Positions 22,584 to 32,249 are shown, counted from the first letter of the stretch. The stretch is 64,000 nt of DNA from an uncultured Clostridia bacterium (GCA_928721915.1 CAKMVZ010000001.1:62001-126000); one strand, 5' to 3'. Made by a program: numbers and translations. Notes: generated from the sequence alone by a model not told the origin.

Positions 22584-23331
22584 TTATGCAAGTGCTAATC
22601 CTAAAATTATCCCTATAATGCTCCCAAATTTGCTAAACCTTCCCTTATACATTAAATTTGACTCTGGAATTATTTCGCATGAAATAATATATAACATAGC
22701 ACCTGCTGCAAACCCCAATGAAATTCCTATAATATAACTTGAAATTGTCCCTATTAACGCTCCGCACTAAAGCTCCAATTCCTGTACTTATACCAGAAAT
22801 TGCAGTATAAATAATTACTTTTATTTTTCCAAATCCGCCTTGCTTTAATGGAATTGCCATTGCCAAACCTTCTGGAACATCATGAAAACATATTGCTATT
22901 GCAAGTGATAACCCTAACTTTTCTGATGCTTCAAATCCTGAACCTATTGCTAATCCTTCTGGAAAATTATGTATAGCTAAACCTATTCCAACAATTAATC
23001 CTACCTTTAATAAATCAATATTACTATTTTTAGCAAGTTTTATATTACTTTTTCTTGATATTTTTCTGTTTACAAAGTCATTACAAAAAAACATCATACA
23101 AACACCTAAAAAAATACCCAAAATAACTCCTGTAATGCCTGAATACTCTATACTTTCTGGTATTAAATCAAAACATATAACACTTGTCATAAGGCCTGCT
23201 GCAATTTCTAAAATAAAACTTACAAATTTATTTGAATTAATATCTAAAAAAGCTCCTATAATGCCACCAAAAGTGGTTCCTATCATTCCAAATATTAAAC
23301 CTAAAATTCCAATTTCTGCAATTCCATTCAT
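22584..23331 (-). CDS. ZIP-family divalent metal transporter
   Basis: About 248 residues through one +1 site (codon 190). Around eight membrane segments. The signature ZIP helices are present: AIHNFPEGLAIG (helix 4) and CFHDVPEGLAMA (helix 5), carrying the metal-binding H, N, P and E residues. The frame after the shift (GALVGALIG, then FAAGAMLYIISCEIIPES) is a typical ZIP helix 6-7 region, and it ends at TAA 22584. Likely imports Zn2+, Mn2+ or Fe2+. It stands alone, with a 72-base gap to the ABC gene. Confidence 0.93.
22762..22764 (-). other. +1 site (GTG CGG A) in the ZIP transporter
   Basis: Codon 190. Skipping C restores GIGALVGALIG in a membrane helix; the unshifted product reads charged and loses the last two helices. 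Confidence 0.92.
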
Positions 23332-23335
23332 ATAA

Positions 23336-23678
23336 ATAACCCTTTCATAATTTATTAATTTTAATTATTTTGCTTATTTAAAAGTATTTATTATTAAGTT
23401 ATTTATAAATTAATTATAAATTTATTTAAATATATTTAATAATATTTTCTTATAAATTATATTGTATAAACTAAAATTTATTACTTTCTTTGCATATTCT
23501 ATATACAATAAAATTAACAAGCTTAATTTTTATTGCTAATGTTTCATTCTAAAAAATTATCTATCTATTAATTTTATTTTAAATTGATTTTTCTTGCTTT
23601 TTATTATTTTGTAATATATAATTTATATGATTAATTAAATTTAAAGATAAATATTAATAAAAAGGGGGTTTTTATATT
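23336..23678. other. AT-rich intergenic region
   Basis: No gene seen; very AT-rich upstream DNA of the gene at 23679. The only clear signal is the ribosome site AAAGGGGG just before that start. Confidence 0.5.
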
Positions 23679-24029
23679 ATGTTTAATAAAACAAAATATG
23701 AAAAATGCATAGGACATTTAGTTTCACAAAAATTTTCAGTAATATTTACATATTTAATAATTTTTGCTGCAATTGGAGCAGGAATAGGCTGCGCAATTAT
23801 GTTTGGAGCTGATACTGATGAATTTTCATTAATTATAGGTCTTATTGTTGGTGCAGTTATTGGAATAATCGCAGGAATTTCAGCAACATGGAGAATAGAA
23901 ATGAAAATCCAAGAAGCATATTGGAGAATAGATATGCTTCAAGAATTACAAAATAAAAATTTAAATTTATCAAATAATAAAAAAGAAACTAAAAAAGCTG
24001 TTGAAACTAAAGAGGAAAGTAAAGAATAA
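23679..24029 (+). CDS. Small glycine-rich membrane protein
   Basis: 116 residues. Two adjacent hydrophobic segments (about 22-42 and 48-70) are rich in G, A and I; a cytoplasmic tail rich in K and E follows. Strong AAAGGGGG ribosome site. The pattern resembles glycine-zipper membrane proteins, but no family is claimed. A hairpin follows at 24050. Confidence 0.7.
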   Translation: MFNKTKYEKCIGHLVSQKFSVIFTYLIIFAAIGAGIGCAIMFGADTDEFSLIIGLIVGAVIGIIAGISATWRIEMKIQEAYWRIDMLQELQNKNLNLSNNKKETKKAVETKEESKE

Positions 24030-24545
24030 TTTAAAAAAATTATAAAAACTGATTACGAATTTATGACAAAAATGTCACTTTTTCGTAATCATTTTTTGGG
24101 ACAAGGTAGGATAATGAAACAGCTCTCTTGGCCAGATTTAAGCTGTTTTTTGAATATCCCTTAAAATTTATTAAAGAAAGAGAATTTATACATTTCTCTT
24201 TCTTTAAGTTTGTTAACGAAGTATATAAAAATACTTTATTTCTTTAATTTTAAATTATTCTTAACACTTCTCTAGTTACGTTTTAAAGCATATTTTTAAA
24301 ATACCAAATATAAAAGTTCATTACGAATTTTTGCCGCAAATGGCATTTTTTCATAATTGCCTTTTTATATTATTATATGTAGAATATATTATATTAATTC
24401 TTTAATTTTATAAAAAGCTAAAAAAGAGGAATTGCATATTCCTCTTTATTTTTTTGATTTATTTCCTTTGATAGGACAACGGAACGGCTCTCTTATCCTA
24501 AATTAACCTGTTTTTCGAACGCGTCCCTTAAAACATCTTTAGTAG
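24030..24545. repeat. Intergenic region with hairpins and two copies of a GGGACNNGTCC-type repeat
   Basis: Holds a terminator-like hairpin (24050-24098, GATTACGAA against TTCGTAATC), a degenerate related half at about 24320, and two copies of a repeat module (24098-24162 and 24475-24528) of the form GGAC...GGCTCTCTT...AACCTGTTTTTCGAACGCGTCC. Related copies occur at 26929 and 50311, always beside a pilin-like gene. No coding potential recognised. Confidence 0.55.
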
Positions 24546-24660
24546 CTACTCGGCAACGAGCACTGCACGGAACCCGTAACGGTAATCAGCATAGCCACCC
24601 ATATAGCCGAAATCGAACGAACCGGCATCAGAATCATTATAGAAACCGCCGCCCACGTGA
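24546..24660 (-). other. Candidate diversified C-terminal segment (variable-region-like)
   Basis: Encodes GGGFYNDSDAGSFDF and the GGYADYRYGFRAVLV end. The RGG...G(S/N)xAG...GFR.VL skeleton with aromatic and Asp/Asn/Ser surface positions and locally raised GC is the pattern of C-lectin-fold variable proteins of diversity-generating retroelements. No reverse transcriptase or template repeat lies in the window, so this is inference. Confidence 0.4.
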
Positions 24661-26758
24661 GAAAAACGGATTAATCGTAGTGACAAAGTCAGAGTAGTCA
24701 CTGTTCCAACTGGTATAGCCATCGCCCGAACTCGATGTTTCTAAGATTGCATCTCCATATCCATACGTACTCGTTAGTAATCCTTTATAAGTATTATAGT
24801 TATTTGAACTATCATCACGTGAACTATTATATGGATATACTGTATAATCTCTTCTACTTAATGTTAAATATCCATTTGGATTTCTTTCGCTTGTCGCTCC
24901 CATTAGTCCTCCCGATGATCCAATATCTGATTTGCTTATTAATTTAAATTCTCCATTTAAGATATATCCTGCTTCATATTCATTTATGCCACCACTTAAA
25001 TCATATATTCCGGTGACATTTCCCGTTGTACTTGCTTTCATTCCATTTGTTGTATCATATGCATATACACTTGCTAATGTTGAAGTGCTACTTGCTGATA
25101 CACTATTTCCTGCTAACCCTGTTACTGCTACTTTATATGGACTTGATGTACTCGTATAGTAATTATTTATTGTTATCTCTTCTTTATTTCTTCCATATTG
25201 GCTTTGTGTTAAATATGCTACTGCTCCGCCACTCACTATTTTTCATCATATGGCTATCTGTTATACTTGAACTTAAACCATAAAAATTATTTGCCGTATC
25301 TATTGCTTTACTTAGTACATAGCTATCTCCTATGCATATTATATTATATGAATATGTTAATGGTCTAAATACTGGATATGACAAACTTTGACTTGAATAT
25401 CCTGTACGTGACAAATCTTGTCCTAGCGGATTAGTTTCATAGTTACTATTATAACTTGTATATTTTAAGTCTGAATATTTTACTTCATCTTCACTATTTG
25501 ATATTGTTGTTGACAATGTTCCGTCTGTATCTGTTATCGTATTTGCCTGATATCCTGCTTCATATTTTGCTACCCAAAAGCCACTTACTTCTTTATCCCA
25601 TTCTCCATTCTTAAAGTTATTACTTGTTCCATCTGTAAAGGTAGGGTGCACTACATAATCTGTCATGCTATTTCCCGTATATGCATAATCTCTACTTATT
25701 GCTACTCCTGTTTCATCATTATCAGTCGTACCTTGTAAGAATTTTATTGATATTGTTCCTCCACTTCCTGAGCTTGAACTTGTAAATAATTTATCTTCTA
25801 TTTTATATGCATATCTTGGTATCCATACCCAATATCCTGTTATATTTCCTGAATTATCTTTTGTTACTGCATTTGCCCATTTATTTGTACCTGCTTCTCC
25901 TGTATAATCATACCAATTATTCCATTCTTCTTCAGAGCTACTTTCAGTTAACTCTATCTCATTTCCAGAGTCATCCCAATATACTGCTGTCATTCCTTCA
26001 AATAACTCTGGGCTATTTACTTTTTTATCTTCATCCCAGCTTCCATCTATCTGTGCTACTATATCTCCTCCTGTATCGTCATCTCCAGAATCTCCGCTAC
26101 TTCCTTCACTATTTCCTTCATATATTACTTTCGCACTATTTCCACTTGATGTTATTTCTACTGTAAATTTATAATCTTTTCCTTTATAGCCTACTGTTGT
26201 TCCATTTTCTACATTTAATTCAAATTCTTTTAAATCATAATCTTCTGTATTCATATTTGCTTCTACTCTATTTAAAGTCATATACTCTTCTAATGTTTCA
26301 TTACTTCCATTTACATATCTTGCTCCGCTCCAATCTGCTATAACTGCACTTACTGCCATTTCTAGTTCACTTTGTACATTTGCTCTATTTGTCTCATCTG
26401 CGGCATTTACCGCTTGATTTAAAACTCCGTTGTCTCCGAACTATTAATGCAATTGTAACACCTGCCAAAATTAGTAACACTATTATCGTTATAATTAAAG
26501 CAATAAGTGTTATTCCGGAATTAAAACTTAAAACACCAATTTTTAAATTATTTTCCTTTAAATTTTTGATTAAAACTTTTTCTTCATTTTTCAGATTTAT
26601 TAAATCTTTTTCATGATTAAAAAATTTTTTGAACTTTTTTGATTTAAAATTTGTTAAAAAATCACTTAAACCAATTATAAGTGTGTGTGTGTGTGTGTGT
26701 GTACAGCTGCAAGGCTTTCACGGTTTGCTAATTTTAAATTTCTCTTCTGTCTATTCAT
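24546..26758 (-). CDS. Prepilin-like surface protein with FGE/C-lectin-like C-terminus; phase-variable start, OFF in this sequence
   Basis: The start ATG at 26758 has a GGGAGG site. Its frame runs into a (GT)11 tract (His-Thr repeat on this strand) and stops at once; with 10 or 13 units the frame enters the 735-residue protein. That protein has a basic leader, a prepilin-like SGITLIALIITIIVLLILAGV helix, an acidic G/S-rich stalk, then a domain with WVWIPRYAY, FWVAKYEAGY, MMKNSEWGAVAYLTQSQYG and GIYDLSGGI, the signature of formylglycine-generating-enzyme/C-lectin-like folds. It ends SRGGGFYNDSDAG ... GFRAVLVAE. Three +1 sites (26436, 25226, 24649) are needed. The last 180 bases are clearly richer in GC than the rest, as in variable regions of diversity-generating retroelements. 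Likely a displayed adhesin. Confidence 0.75.
24649..24651 (-). other. +1 site (GGG CGG C) in the pilin-like protein
   Basis: The unshifted frame reads two CGG in a row and stops two codons later. Skipping the first C gives SRGGGFYN, the family's usual end region. Confidence 0.88.
25226..25228 (-). other. +1 site (TGG CGG A) in the pilin-like protein
   Basis: Skipping C gives MMKNSEWGAVAYLTQS, joining two otherwise separate frames inside a continuous domain. Confidence 0.92.
26436..26438 (-). other. +1 site (GTT CGG A) in the pilin-like protein
   Basis: Skipping C gives ALIVGDNGVLNQAVNAADE, matching the helix exit of the second pilin-like protein (ALIGENGILNQATNAA). Confidence 0.92.
26681..26702 (-). 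repeat. (GT)11 dinucleotide tract in the pilin-like gene: candidate phase-variation switch
   Basis: Perfect dinucleotide repeat 56 bases inside the gene. Its unit count modulo 3 sets the frame: 11 gives a stop right after the tract, 10 or 13 gives the full protein. Confidence 0.75.
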
Positions 26759-27075
26759 GCTTTTCCTCCCTATCATTTTAATTTTATTTTTTATTTACAT
26801 TGGTTATATACCACTTTACTAAAATTATAACTTTAATATTTTTAATTGTAAATACTCTACAAAAATTTTTACAAAATATTTATTTTATCAATAAAAAACT
26901 TTAAAAATATCCAAAGTTCTTAATTAAATTAACTGTTTTTTTGAACACGTCCCTAGAAACACGTCCCTAGAAACACGTCCTATTTTTGAAGTATTTAAAT
27001 AATTTTGTAGTTATTTATTTTATAGCACAAAAGTAGCTTTTATTTTTGCAGTTACTTATTTTATAGTACATACTA

Positions 27076-27232
27076 GCTTTTAAGGGTTTATATTTTTTAA
27101 AAGGATAAGCAAAACTTGTGTGGGGACCAGCGAGTTAGAAAATGTTATCTTGAGGGTTCCAAAAACCATCAAGATTACATTTTCTTCGATGTAGGGATTT
27201 TGCCCTTTTAAAAAATATAAACCCTTAAAAGC
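27076..27232. repeat. Large inverted-repeat (MITE-like or structured RNA) element
   Basis: Arms 27076-27104 and 27204-27232 are perfect 29-base inverted repeats. Inside, a second stem (AAAATGTTATCTTGA against TCAAGATTACATTTT, one mismatch) encloses a short loop. The whole 157 bases can fold into one long hairpin. It has no open reading frame of note. It could be a miniature transposable element or a structured RNA. Confidence 0.55.
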
Positions 27233-27387
27233 GGATTCACACTTATAAATAAAATATATACAACTAAAAAGCGGTCTCACTGTACCAAACTAAATATATG
27301 CTACTAAAATCCACAAAACCAAATATATGCAGTTAAAAGACGGTCTTATACTTCTAAATTTTTTTAAATTTATATCAATAAAAAATC

Positions 27388-27430
27388 CCTTAAAAGAAAA
27401 CTTACTTTTAAGTTTAGTTTTCTCTTAAGA
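27388..27430 (-). terminator. Terminator of prfA
   Basis: CTTAAAAGAAAACT against AGTTTTCTCTTAAG (one mismatch), followed on the minus strand by GGATTTTTTATT. Confidence 0.65.
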
Positions 27431-27470
27431 GATAAATTTATACAATTTATTTTATAAAATAGTTAATTTT

Positions 27471-28529
27471 TTACTCTTCCCCTTTTAATTGCTCAGCCCT
27501 ATCAGAAGCAATTAAATTATCAATCATCTCATCTAAGTCACCATTCAAAAAATTATCAAATTGATATATGCTAAAACCAATTCTATGGTCAGTTATACGT
27601 CCTTGAGGATAATTGTAAGTTCTTATTTTTTCGCTTCTATCACCAGAACCTACTTGGCTTCTTCTTTCACTTGCCAATTCTTTATCTTGTTTTTCTTTTT
27701 CCATTTGATAAATTCTTGAGCGAAGTAGTCTCATAGCATATTCTCTGTTTTGAGTTTGTGACCTCTCTGTTTGACATTCAGCAACTATTCCTGTCGGTTC
27801 ATGTATTAATCTAACGGCAGAAGATGTTTTATTAACATGTTGACCACCAGCTCCAGAAGCTCTAAATACTTCCATTTTTATATCAGCTGGGTTAAGCTCA
27901 ACTTCTACATCTTCAACTTCTGGTAAAACTGCAACTGTTGCAGTTGAAGTATGAATTCTACCACTACTTTCAGTATCTGGAACTCTTTGAACTCTATGAA
28001 CTCCACTTTCAAATTTAAATCTACTATATGCTCCTTTTCCAGTTACCATAAATGAAATTTCTTTAAATCCACCAAGTTCAGTTTCATTTGAATTTAAAAC
28101 TTCAATTTTAAAATGTTTTTTCTCAGCATACATTGAATACATTCTAAATAAAGTTCCTGCAAATAACGCTGCTTCTTCTCCACCTGCACCACTTCTAATT
28201 TCACAAATAACATTATTATCATCATTTGGGTCTTTTGGAATTAATAATATTTTTAATTCTTCTTCTAATACAGGAAGTTTATTTTTAGCATTTAACATAT
28301 CCTCTTCTGCTAATTCTTTAAGCTCAGGATCAGACATCATTTCTTTTGCTTCTTCCATTGCTTTTTTAGTATTTTTATATTCTCTATATTTCATAACAAC
28401 TTCTTCAATACTGCTATGTTCTTTCATTAGCTTTTTCCATTCATTTTGATTAGAAATAACATCAGGATCACTAATTAGCTTATTAAGCTCTTCATATCTT
28501 TTTTCAACATCTTCTAATTTTTGAAACAT
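27471..28529 (-). CDS. prfA: Peptide chain release factor 1
   Basis: 352 residues, full length for RF1. The catalytic GASGAGGQHVNKTSSAVR segment holds the GGQ that triggers peptide release. RF1-type sequence surrounds the stop-codon recognition region (RVPDTESSGRIHTSTATVAV). The N-terminal part is helical. RF1 reads UAA and UAG. No +1 site is present, unlike RF2 genes, which carry a programmed shift in many bacteria. It stands just downstream of the repair gene pair, 56 bases away. Confidence 0.97.
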   Translation of the reverse strand: MFQKLEDVEKRYEELNKLISDPDVISNQNEWKKLMKEHSSIEEVVMKYREYKNTKKAMEEAKEMMSDPELKELAEEDMLNAKNKLPVLEEELKILLIPKDPNDDNNVICEIRSGAGGEEAALFAGTLFRMYSMYAEKKHFKIEVLNSNETELGGFKEISFMVTGKGAYSRFKFESGVHRVQRVPDTESSGRIHTSTATVAVLPEVEDVEVELNPADIKMEVFRASGAGGQHVNKTSSAVRLIHEPTGIVAECQTERSQTQNREYAMRLLRSRIYQMEKEKQDKELASERRSQVGSGDRSEKIRTYNYPQGRITDHRIGFSIYQFDNFLNGDLDEMIDNLIASDRAEQLKGEE

Positions 28530-28585
28530 AAAATAATCTCTTCTTTCTACTAAAATTAACGGGATACATTATATCATATAAGCCT

Positions 28586-30481
28586 TTAACTTTCAAGCTC
28601 TATTAAATTATATTGTAATTTAAGATTATCTAAAATACTTTTTTCTCTATCAGAACAAGTAAAAATGATAATTTGTTTATCTCTATAATTTTTATTCATA
28701 AAATTTATAATATTTTTTAATCTTTCATCATCAAAATAAACAAAAGCTTCATCTAAAATAATTGGCATATTTTCTTTTGAAATTGCTTTTAGGCTGCTTA
28801 GTCTTAATGATAAATACATTTGGTCTATTGTTCCAATACTTAAATTCTCAGCTAAAATATATCTTCCATCATCAATTTCAATTGTTAAACCTTCTGTATC
28901 GCTAAATTTAATATTTTTATATTTTCCATTTGAAATACTATCTATTAAATAACATAGCTCATTTGTAAATTCTGGGCTTAAAGAGTTTCTAATTTTTTCA
29001 TAAGCAATTTCCATACATTCTTTTGCAATATTAAAAGAATTGTTTAAAGAATTTAATTCTTCTTTTTCTTCTAAAGCTGTAGATAATTCCTCATCAATTT
29101 TGGCTAAATTATCTAATTTTTCATTCATAACTTGTTTTTCTGTTTCTTTAGTATGTAAATTTAAATTTAAATTATTTATTCTTTCTTCTTTATTTTCAAT
29201 AGCTACAAAAATCTCATCACTATTCATATCAAAAACATTTTGAATAAAATCTTTATTTAAAAAATCTAAAAATTCTTGTTCTAGCTTTTGATTTTCTTCT
29301 TTTCGCTTTTCTTGTATTTTATTTTCTTTTTCTTCTATTTCTATTTTTCTTTCTTCTTTATTTTTATTTAATATTTCAATTTCTTGATTTATTCTTTTTT
29401 CTAGTTCATCTAATTCATTTAACTTATCTTTTTTTTGCTTTTTAAATTTTAAAACACTTCTAATAGTTATAAAAGCTAAAACAACATCAATAATTCCTAT
29501 TATTATTGGAACAGCTATAAATGTTCTTAATACAATAGTTATAATCATAATTATAAAAATAAGTAAAATAAATATATAATTTTTAACAAAACTCTTTTTT
29601 TCTCTTTGAATTCTTAACTTTGCCTTATCATCTATTTTATCCTTTAATTCTTGAATTTTACTATCATAACCTGCTTCTAAATTTTTATTTACATCAATTT
29701 CAGCAAAATCTATTTTATCTTCATCTAAACTTTTTCTATATTTTTTTAATAGTTCTAATTTTATATTTTCACTTTTTAATTCATCATCTAATTTTGTACA
29801 ATCATCTGAAGCTTTGTTCATTAAACTCTTGTAATTTTCTAACTCACTTTTCTCATTTTCTAACTTTTCTATTTTATCATTTACAATATTTATAGGTTTT
29901 TGAGAAGTCCTAGCAGTTCCAACTTCATCTGTTTGTAATTTATTTATTTTGTCTAAAGTTTTCTTAAAAGAAATATTCTCATCTCCTGATGAAACTAAGT
30001 TGCTAATTTTCTGTATAATAGTATTTTGACTAGATTTGCTTAATTTTATTCCATCTTGATACGTAATAACAGTATTTTCAAAAATATCTCTATCTATACC
30101 TATTTGTTCATTTAAAAAATTTATTCCATTTGATTTATCAATTATATATTGATTTGATATATCATTTAAATTTTTATCATAAATAATAGGATTTTTCTTT
30201 TTAAACTCTCTATATACTTCATAACTTTGACCATTGTCTAAAGTATAATTTATTTTTCCAGAAAATTCTTCTGTTTTCCATGGTTTATATTTATCAAAAT
30301 CAGAAATTGCTTTTCCATTTTTGGTCTTTAAAATTCCATAAAACATATTATTTATAAAGCTTAAAGTTGTTGACTTTCCAGCTTCATTTTTACCATGAAT
30401 AATATTTATACCGTTATTTAAATTTAACTCTTTATTTTTAATTTTTCCATAACCATTTATTTTCAAATTATTAATTTTCAA
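28586..30481 (-). CDS. YhaN-like SMC-type AAA ATPase
   Basis: 631 residues. Walker A (IIHGKNEAGKSTT) at about 27-39 and a C-terminal ABC-type signature and Walker B (LSIGTIDQMYLSLRLSS, then MPIILDEAFVYFDD) are separated by long coiled coils. A hydrophobic hairpin (about 295-340) interrupts the coiled coil, a feature of Bacillus YhaN rather than SbcC. The partner phosphoesterase gene is directly upstream, so the pair resembles YhaO-YhaN or SbcD-SbcC nucleases acting on DNA ends, here probably at the membrane. Confidence 0.85.
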   Translation of the reverse strand: MKINNLKINGYGKIKNKELNLNNGINIIHGKNEAGKSTTLSFINNMFYGILKTKNGKAISDFDKYKPWKTEEFSGKINYTLDNGQSYEVYREFKKKNPIIYDKNLNDISNQYIIDKSNGINFLNEQIGIDRDIFENTVITYQDGIKLSKSSQNTIIQKISNLVSSGDENISFKKTLDKINKLQTDEVGTARTSQKPINIVNDKIEKLENEKSELENYKSLMNKASDDCTKLDDELKSENIKLELLKKYRKSLDEDKIDFAEIDVNKNLEAGYDSKIQELKDKIDDKAKLRIQREKKSFVKNYIFILLIFIIMIITIVLRTFIAVPIIIGIIDVVLAFITIRSVLKFKKQKKDKLNELDELEKRINQEIEILNKNKEERKIEIEEKENKIQEKRKEENQKLEQEFLDFLNKDFIQNVFDMNSDEIFVAIENKEERINNLNLNLHTKETEKQVMNEKLDNLAKIDEELSTALEEKEELNSLNNSFNIAKECMEIAYEKIRNSLSPEFTNELCYLIDSISNGKYKNIKFSDTEGLTIEIDDGRYILAENLSIGTIDQMYLSLRLSSLKAISKENMPIILDEAFVYFDDERLKNIINFMNKNYRDKQIIIFTCSDREKSILDNLKLQYNLIELES

Positions 30482-30508
30482 TTTATATCTCCTATCTTAC
30501 TTTAAGAT

Positions 30509-31596
30509 TTATTGCATATTAGAAATTCCTATTTCAATTGCTTTTTCTATTTCCTCTTTTGTATATTCTCCTGATTCTATTTTTTTCAAAGCTTCTGTAA
30601 CAAAAATTCCTCTTAATGTATTTTCTTTTTTTATTTCATCTAAATTATAATTCAATTTTGTAAAATCTTTTATTTTTAATATATTTTGTGGTTCTAATAA
30701 ATTTAAAATTTCTCTTGAATTTATTTCAAAATTTCTTTTTCCTACTAAATTTATTTTGTATAATTTATTGTCTTCTAAATTTAATGAATTAATATATTCA
30801 ATTAAATCTTCCTTTGAATTAAAAGTTTCCACGTTTTGTTCAATTTCTGTAAATTCTGTCTCGTCTAATTTTATAAATTCTAAATTTATTTTCTCTTTTT
30901 CTAACTCTCCGAACTATCATACCATGCTCACCTAATTCATCAAAACCTAAGGATACTAATGAGCCTGGATAAACTATTCTTTGATTTTTCTTTTCATTAT
31001 AATATGGTTTATGAATATGCCCAAGAGCAATATAATCCATATTAAGTTCTTCTAATTTACTTTCCAAAATTGGGTTATATTCTTGATTTTCTTGACTCCC
31101 ACCTGTTAAACTAGCATGCATTACTAATACATTTAATTTTCCATTATTCTTATTTTCTATTTTGCTTAAATCTGCTGACTTAGAATAAAATGAATTAAAA
31201 CCCATTCCATATATATTAGCATCATCTGTTTGAACGCATTCAAAATCACCTTTAAAAATATAGACATTTGGTTCAAATTTAAAATCATAATAATAAGAAC
31301 CCTTTTTATATGGATCATGATTTCCGAGGAGAAATAAAAATTTTAGTATTTGGAATTTCTTTAAATAAATCATTTATATAAATTATTGTTGATTTTTTTA
31401 CATATTCATCTTCATATAAATCTCCTGAAATAAATAAATATTTTATTTCATTTTCTTTGATATATTTGATTACTTTTTTTAAAACTTTTCGTTGTTCTAA
31501 TCTTCTTATATTACTCAAAGATTCTCTACTTGCTAGACTTGTAAATGGCCTATCTAAGTGTAAATCTGCTATATGTACAAAATTCAATTCTCTCAT
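30509..31596 (-). CDS. SbcD/YhaO-like metallophosphoesterase (DNA repair nuclease subunit)
   Basis: About 361 residues through two +1 sites (codons 91 and 229). Calcineurin-type metal ligands are seen in order: HIADLHLD (start), FISGDLYED, then IFISPGNHDPY across the first shift, VMHASL and ALGHIHKPY. The second shift gives EHGMIVGELEKEKINLEF, the edge of the capping domain, and the frame then continues through a helical C-terminus to 30509. Without both shifts the gene falls into three fragments and loses the GNHD box, which is invariant in this superfamily. It lies 27 bases upstream of the YhaN-like gene and should act with it. Confidence 0.92.
30909..30911 (-). other. +1 site (GTT CGG A) in the SbcD-like gene
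   Basis: Codon 229 after the first shift. Skipping C gives GMIVGELEKEKI and opens the frame to the natural stop at 30509. Confidence 0.9.
31324..31326 (-). other. +1 site (CCT CGG A) in the SbcD-like gene
   Basis: Codon 91. Skipping C gives FISPGNHDP, the invariant metal-binding box; the unshifted frame ends two codons later. Confidence 0.94.
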
Positions 31597-31714
31597 TCCT
31601 TCTTTTGCAAATTTAGGTTTTTATTTTAAAGTTGTACCCATAAACTTTTGATGTTTTTTATTATAAAACATACGTTTGTATTTGTCAATACTTTTTTATT
31701 AAAATTCACATTTC

Positions 31715-31744
31715 TTTACAAAATATACCTAAACATGTTATAAT
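31715..31744 (+). promoter_or_regulatory. Promoter of the foreign-looking gene
   Basis: TTTACA (31715-31720), 18-base spacer, TATAAT (31739-31744) preceded by TG, an extended -10 form. Confidence 0.55.
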
Positions 31745-31793
31745 ATAAATGTTTGTAACTATTAATATTCCACCAGCTAAGGAAGACAATTTT

Positions 31794-32216
31794 ATGTGTA
31801 ACAATGGTTATTCTATTGAACAGCGGAAATACTTCGATGATTTAGCTCATATCGGAGTACGTGTAATTGAAGGGGCTAACCTGATTGATGCTGCTGCTGA
31901 AAGAAATATGACAGCAGATGAATTCCAAAAAGCTCTTAAAACTGATGTCCGGAAAGTAAATTTTCCGGTATATCTTAAATTTTCAAAAGCTTTACTTTCA
32001 CCACAAGCATTTTTCCCTTTGCTTAAAGAGGAATTATGTTTAAACACAGATGATGATGATTATCAGTATCGTTTTAAATCCTGTGTTGATTTTGGTGTAG
32101 AAGCCTGCGGAGAAAAAGATTTTAAAGAGTTTGTTGAAAACGAAATTCGTTTTTGTAATTATCAGATATATTCAATGATTGCAAAATATCAGGGATATAA
32201 AAAGTTAGCTCCGTGA
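31794..32216 (+). CDS. Hypothetical protein of foreign composition, with CGG used as a normal codon
   Basis: 140 residues from the ATG at 31794 (AAGGAAG 8 bases upstream); a longer in-frame start at 31749 lacks such a site. Not recognised. Mostly helical and charged, with five cysteines and an acidic DTDDDDY-like run. Base composition is visibly richer in G and C than the neighbours (GCC, CTG, CGT and CGG codons). It is the only intact gene here with zero-frame CGG (31824 and 31950), both giving plausible arginines (EQRKYF, DVRKVNF). If CGG forced +1 reading, translation would end about six codons after the first. It has its own promoter and a GC-rich terminator, as expected for a recent arrival. 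Confidence 0.65.
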   Translation: MCNNGYSIEQRKYFDDLAHIGVRVIEGANLIDAAAERNMTADEFQKALKTDVRKVNFPVYLKFSKALLSPQAFFPLLKEELCLNTDDDDYQYRFKSCVDFGVEACGEKDFKEFVENEIRFCNYQIYSMIAKYQGYKKLAP

Positions 32217-32249
32217 CTTCCGCTTTTAAAAAAAGCAGCTACAAACACA

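Larger units (their letters stand above)
26759..27470. other. Long intergenic region with repeats and a structured element
   Basis: Contains the GAACACGTCCCT repeat (26929-26980, with three tandem ACGTCC units), degenerate direct repeats of TTATTTTATAGYACA...TAGCTTTT (about 27000-27080) and AAAAGNGGNNTCACNNT (about 27226-27350), the large hairpin listed separately, and the prfA terminator. No credible gene. Confidence 0.5.

Noticed and set aside
25807..26166. Leucine/tyrosine-rich plus-strand frames opposite the pilin-like gene, and similar frames opposite other minus-strand genes
   Set aside because: Antisense shadows of AT-rich coding sequence with no start signals.
26400..26420. Codons such as AAC GGA, GCG GTA, ACG GAA containing CGG across a codon boundary
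   Set aside because: Present throughout intact genes; the frame does not change, so the trinucleotide alone is not the signal.
26929..26980. Short tandem units as a CRISPR array
   Set aside because: Units are too short, unspaced, and no cas genes are present.
27080..27280. 66-residue open frame in the hairpin element
   Set aside because: It is produced by the inverted repeat itself and has no ribosome site or family look.
31749..31793. Upstream ATG of the foreign-looking gene as its start
   Set aside because: No ribosome site; the ATG at 31794 has AAGGAAG at proper distance.
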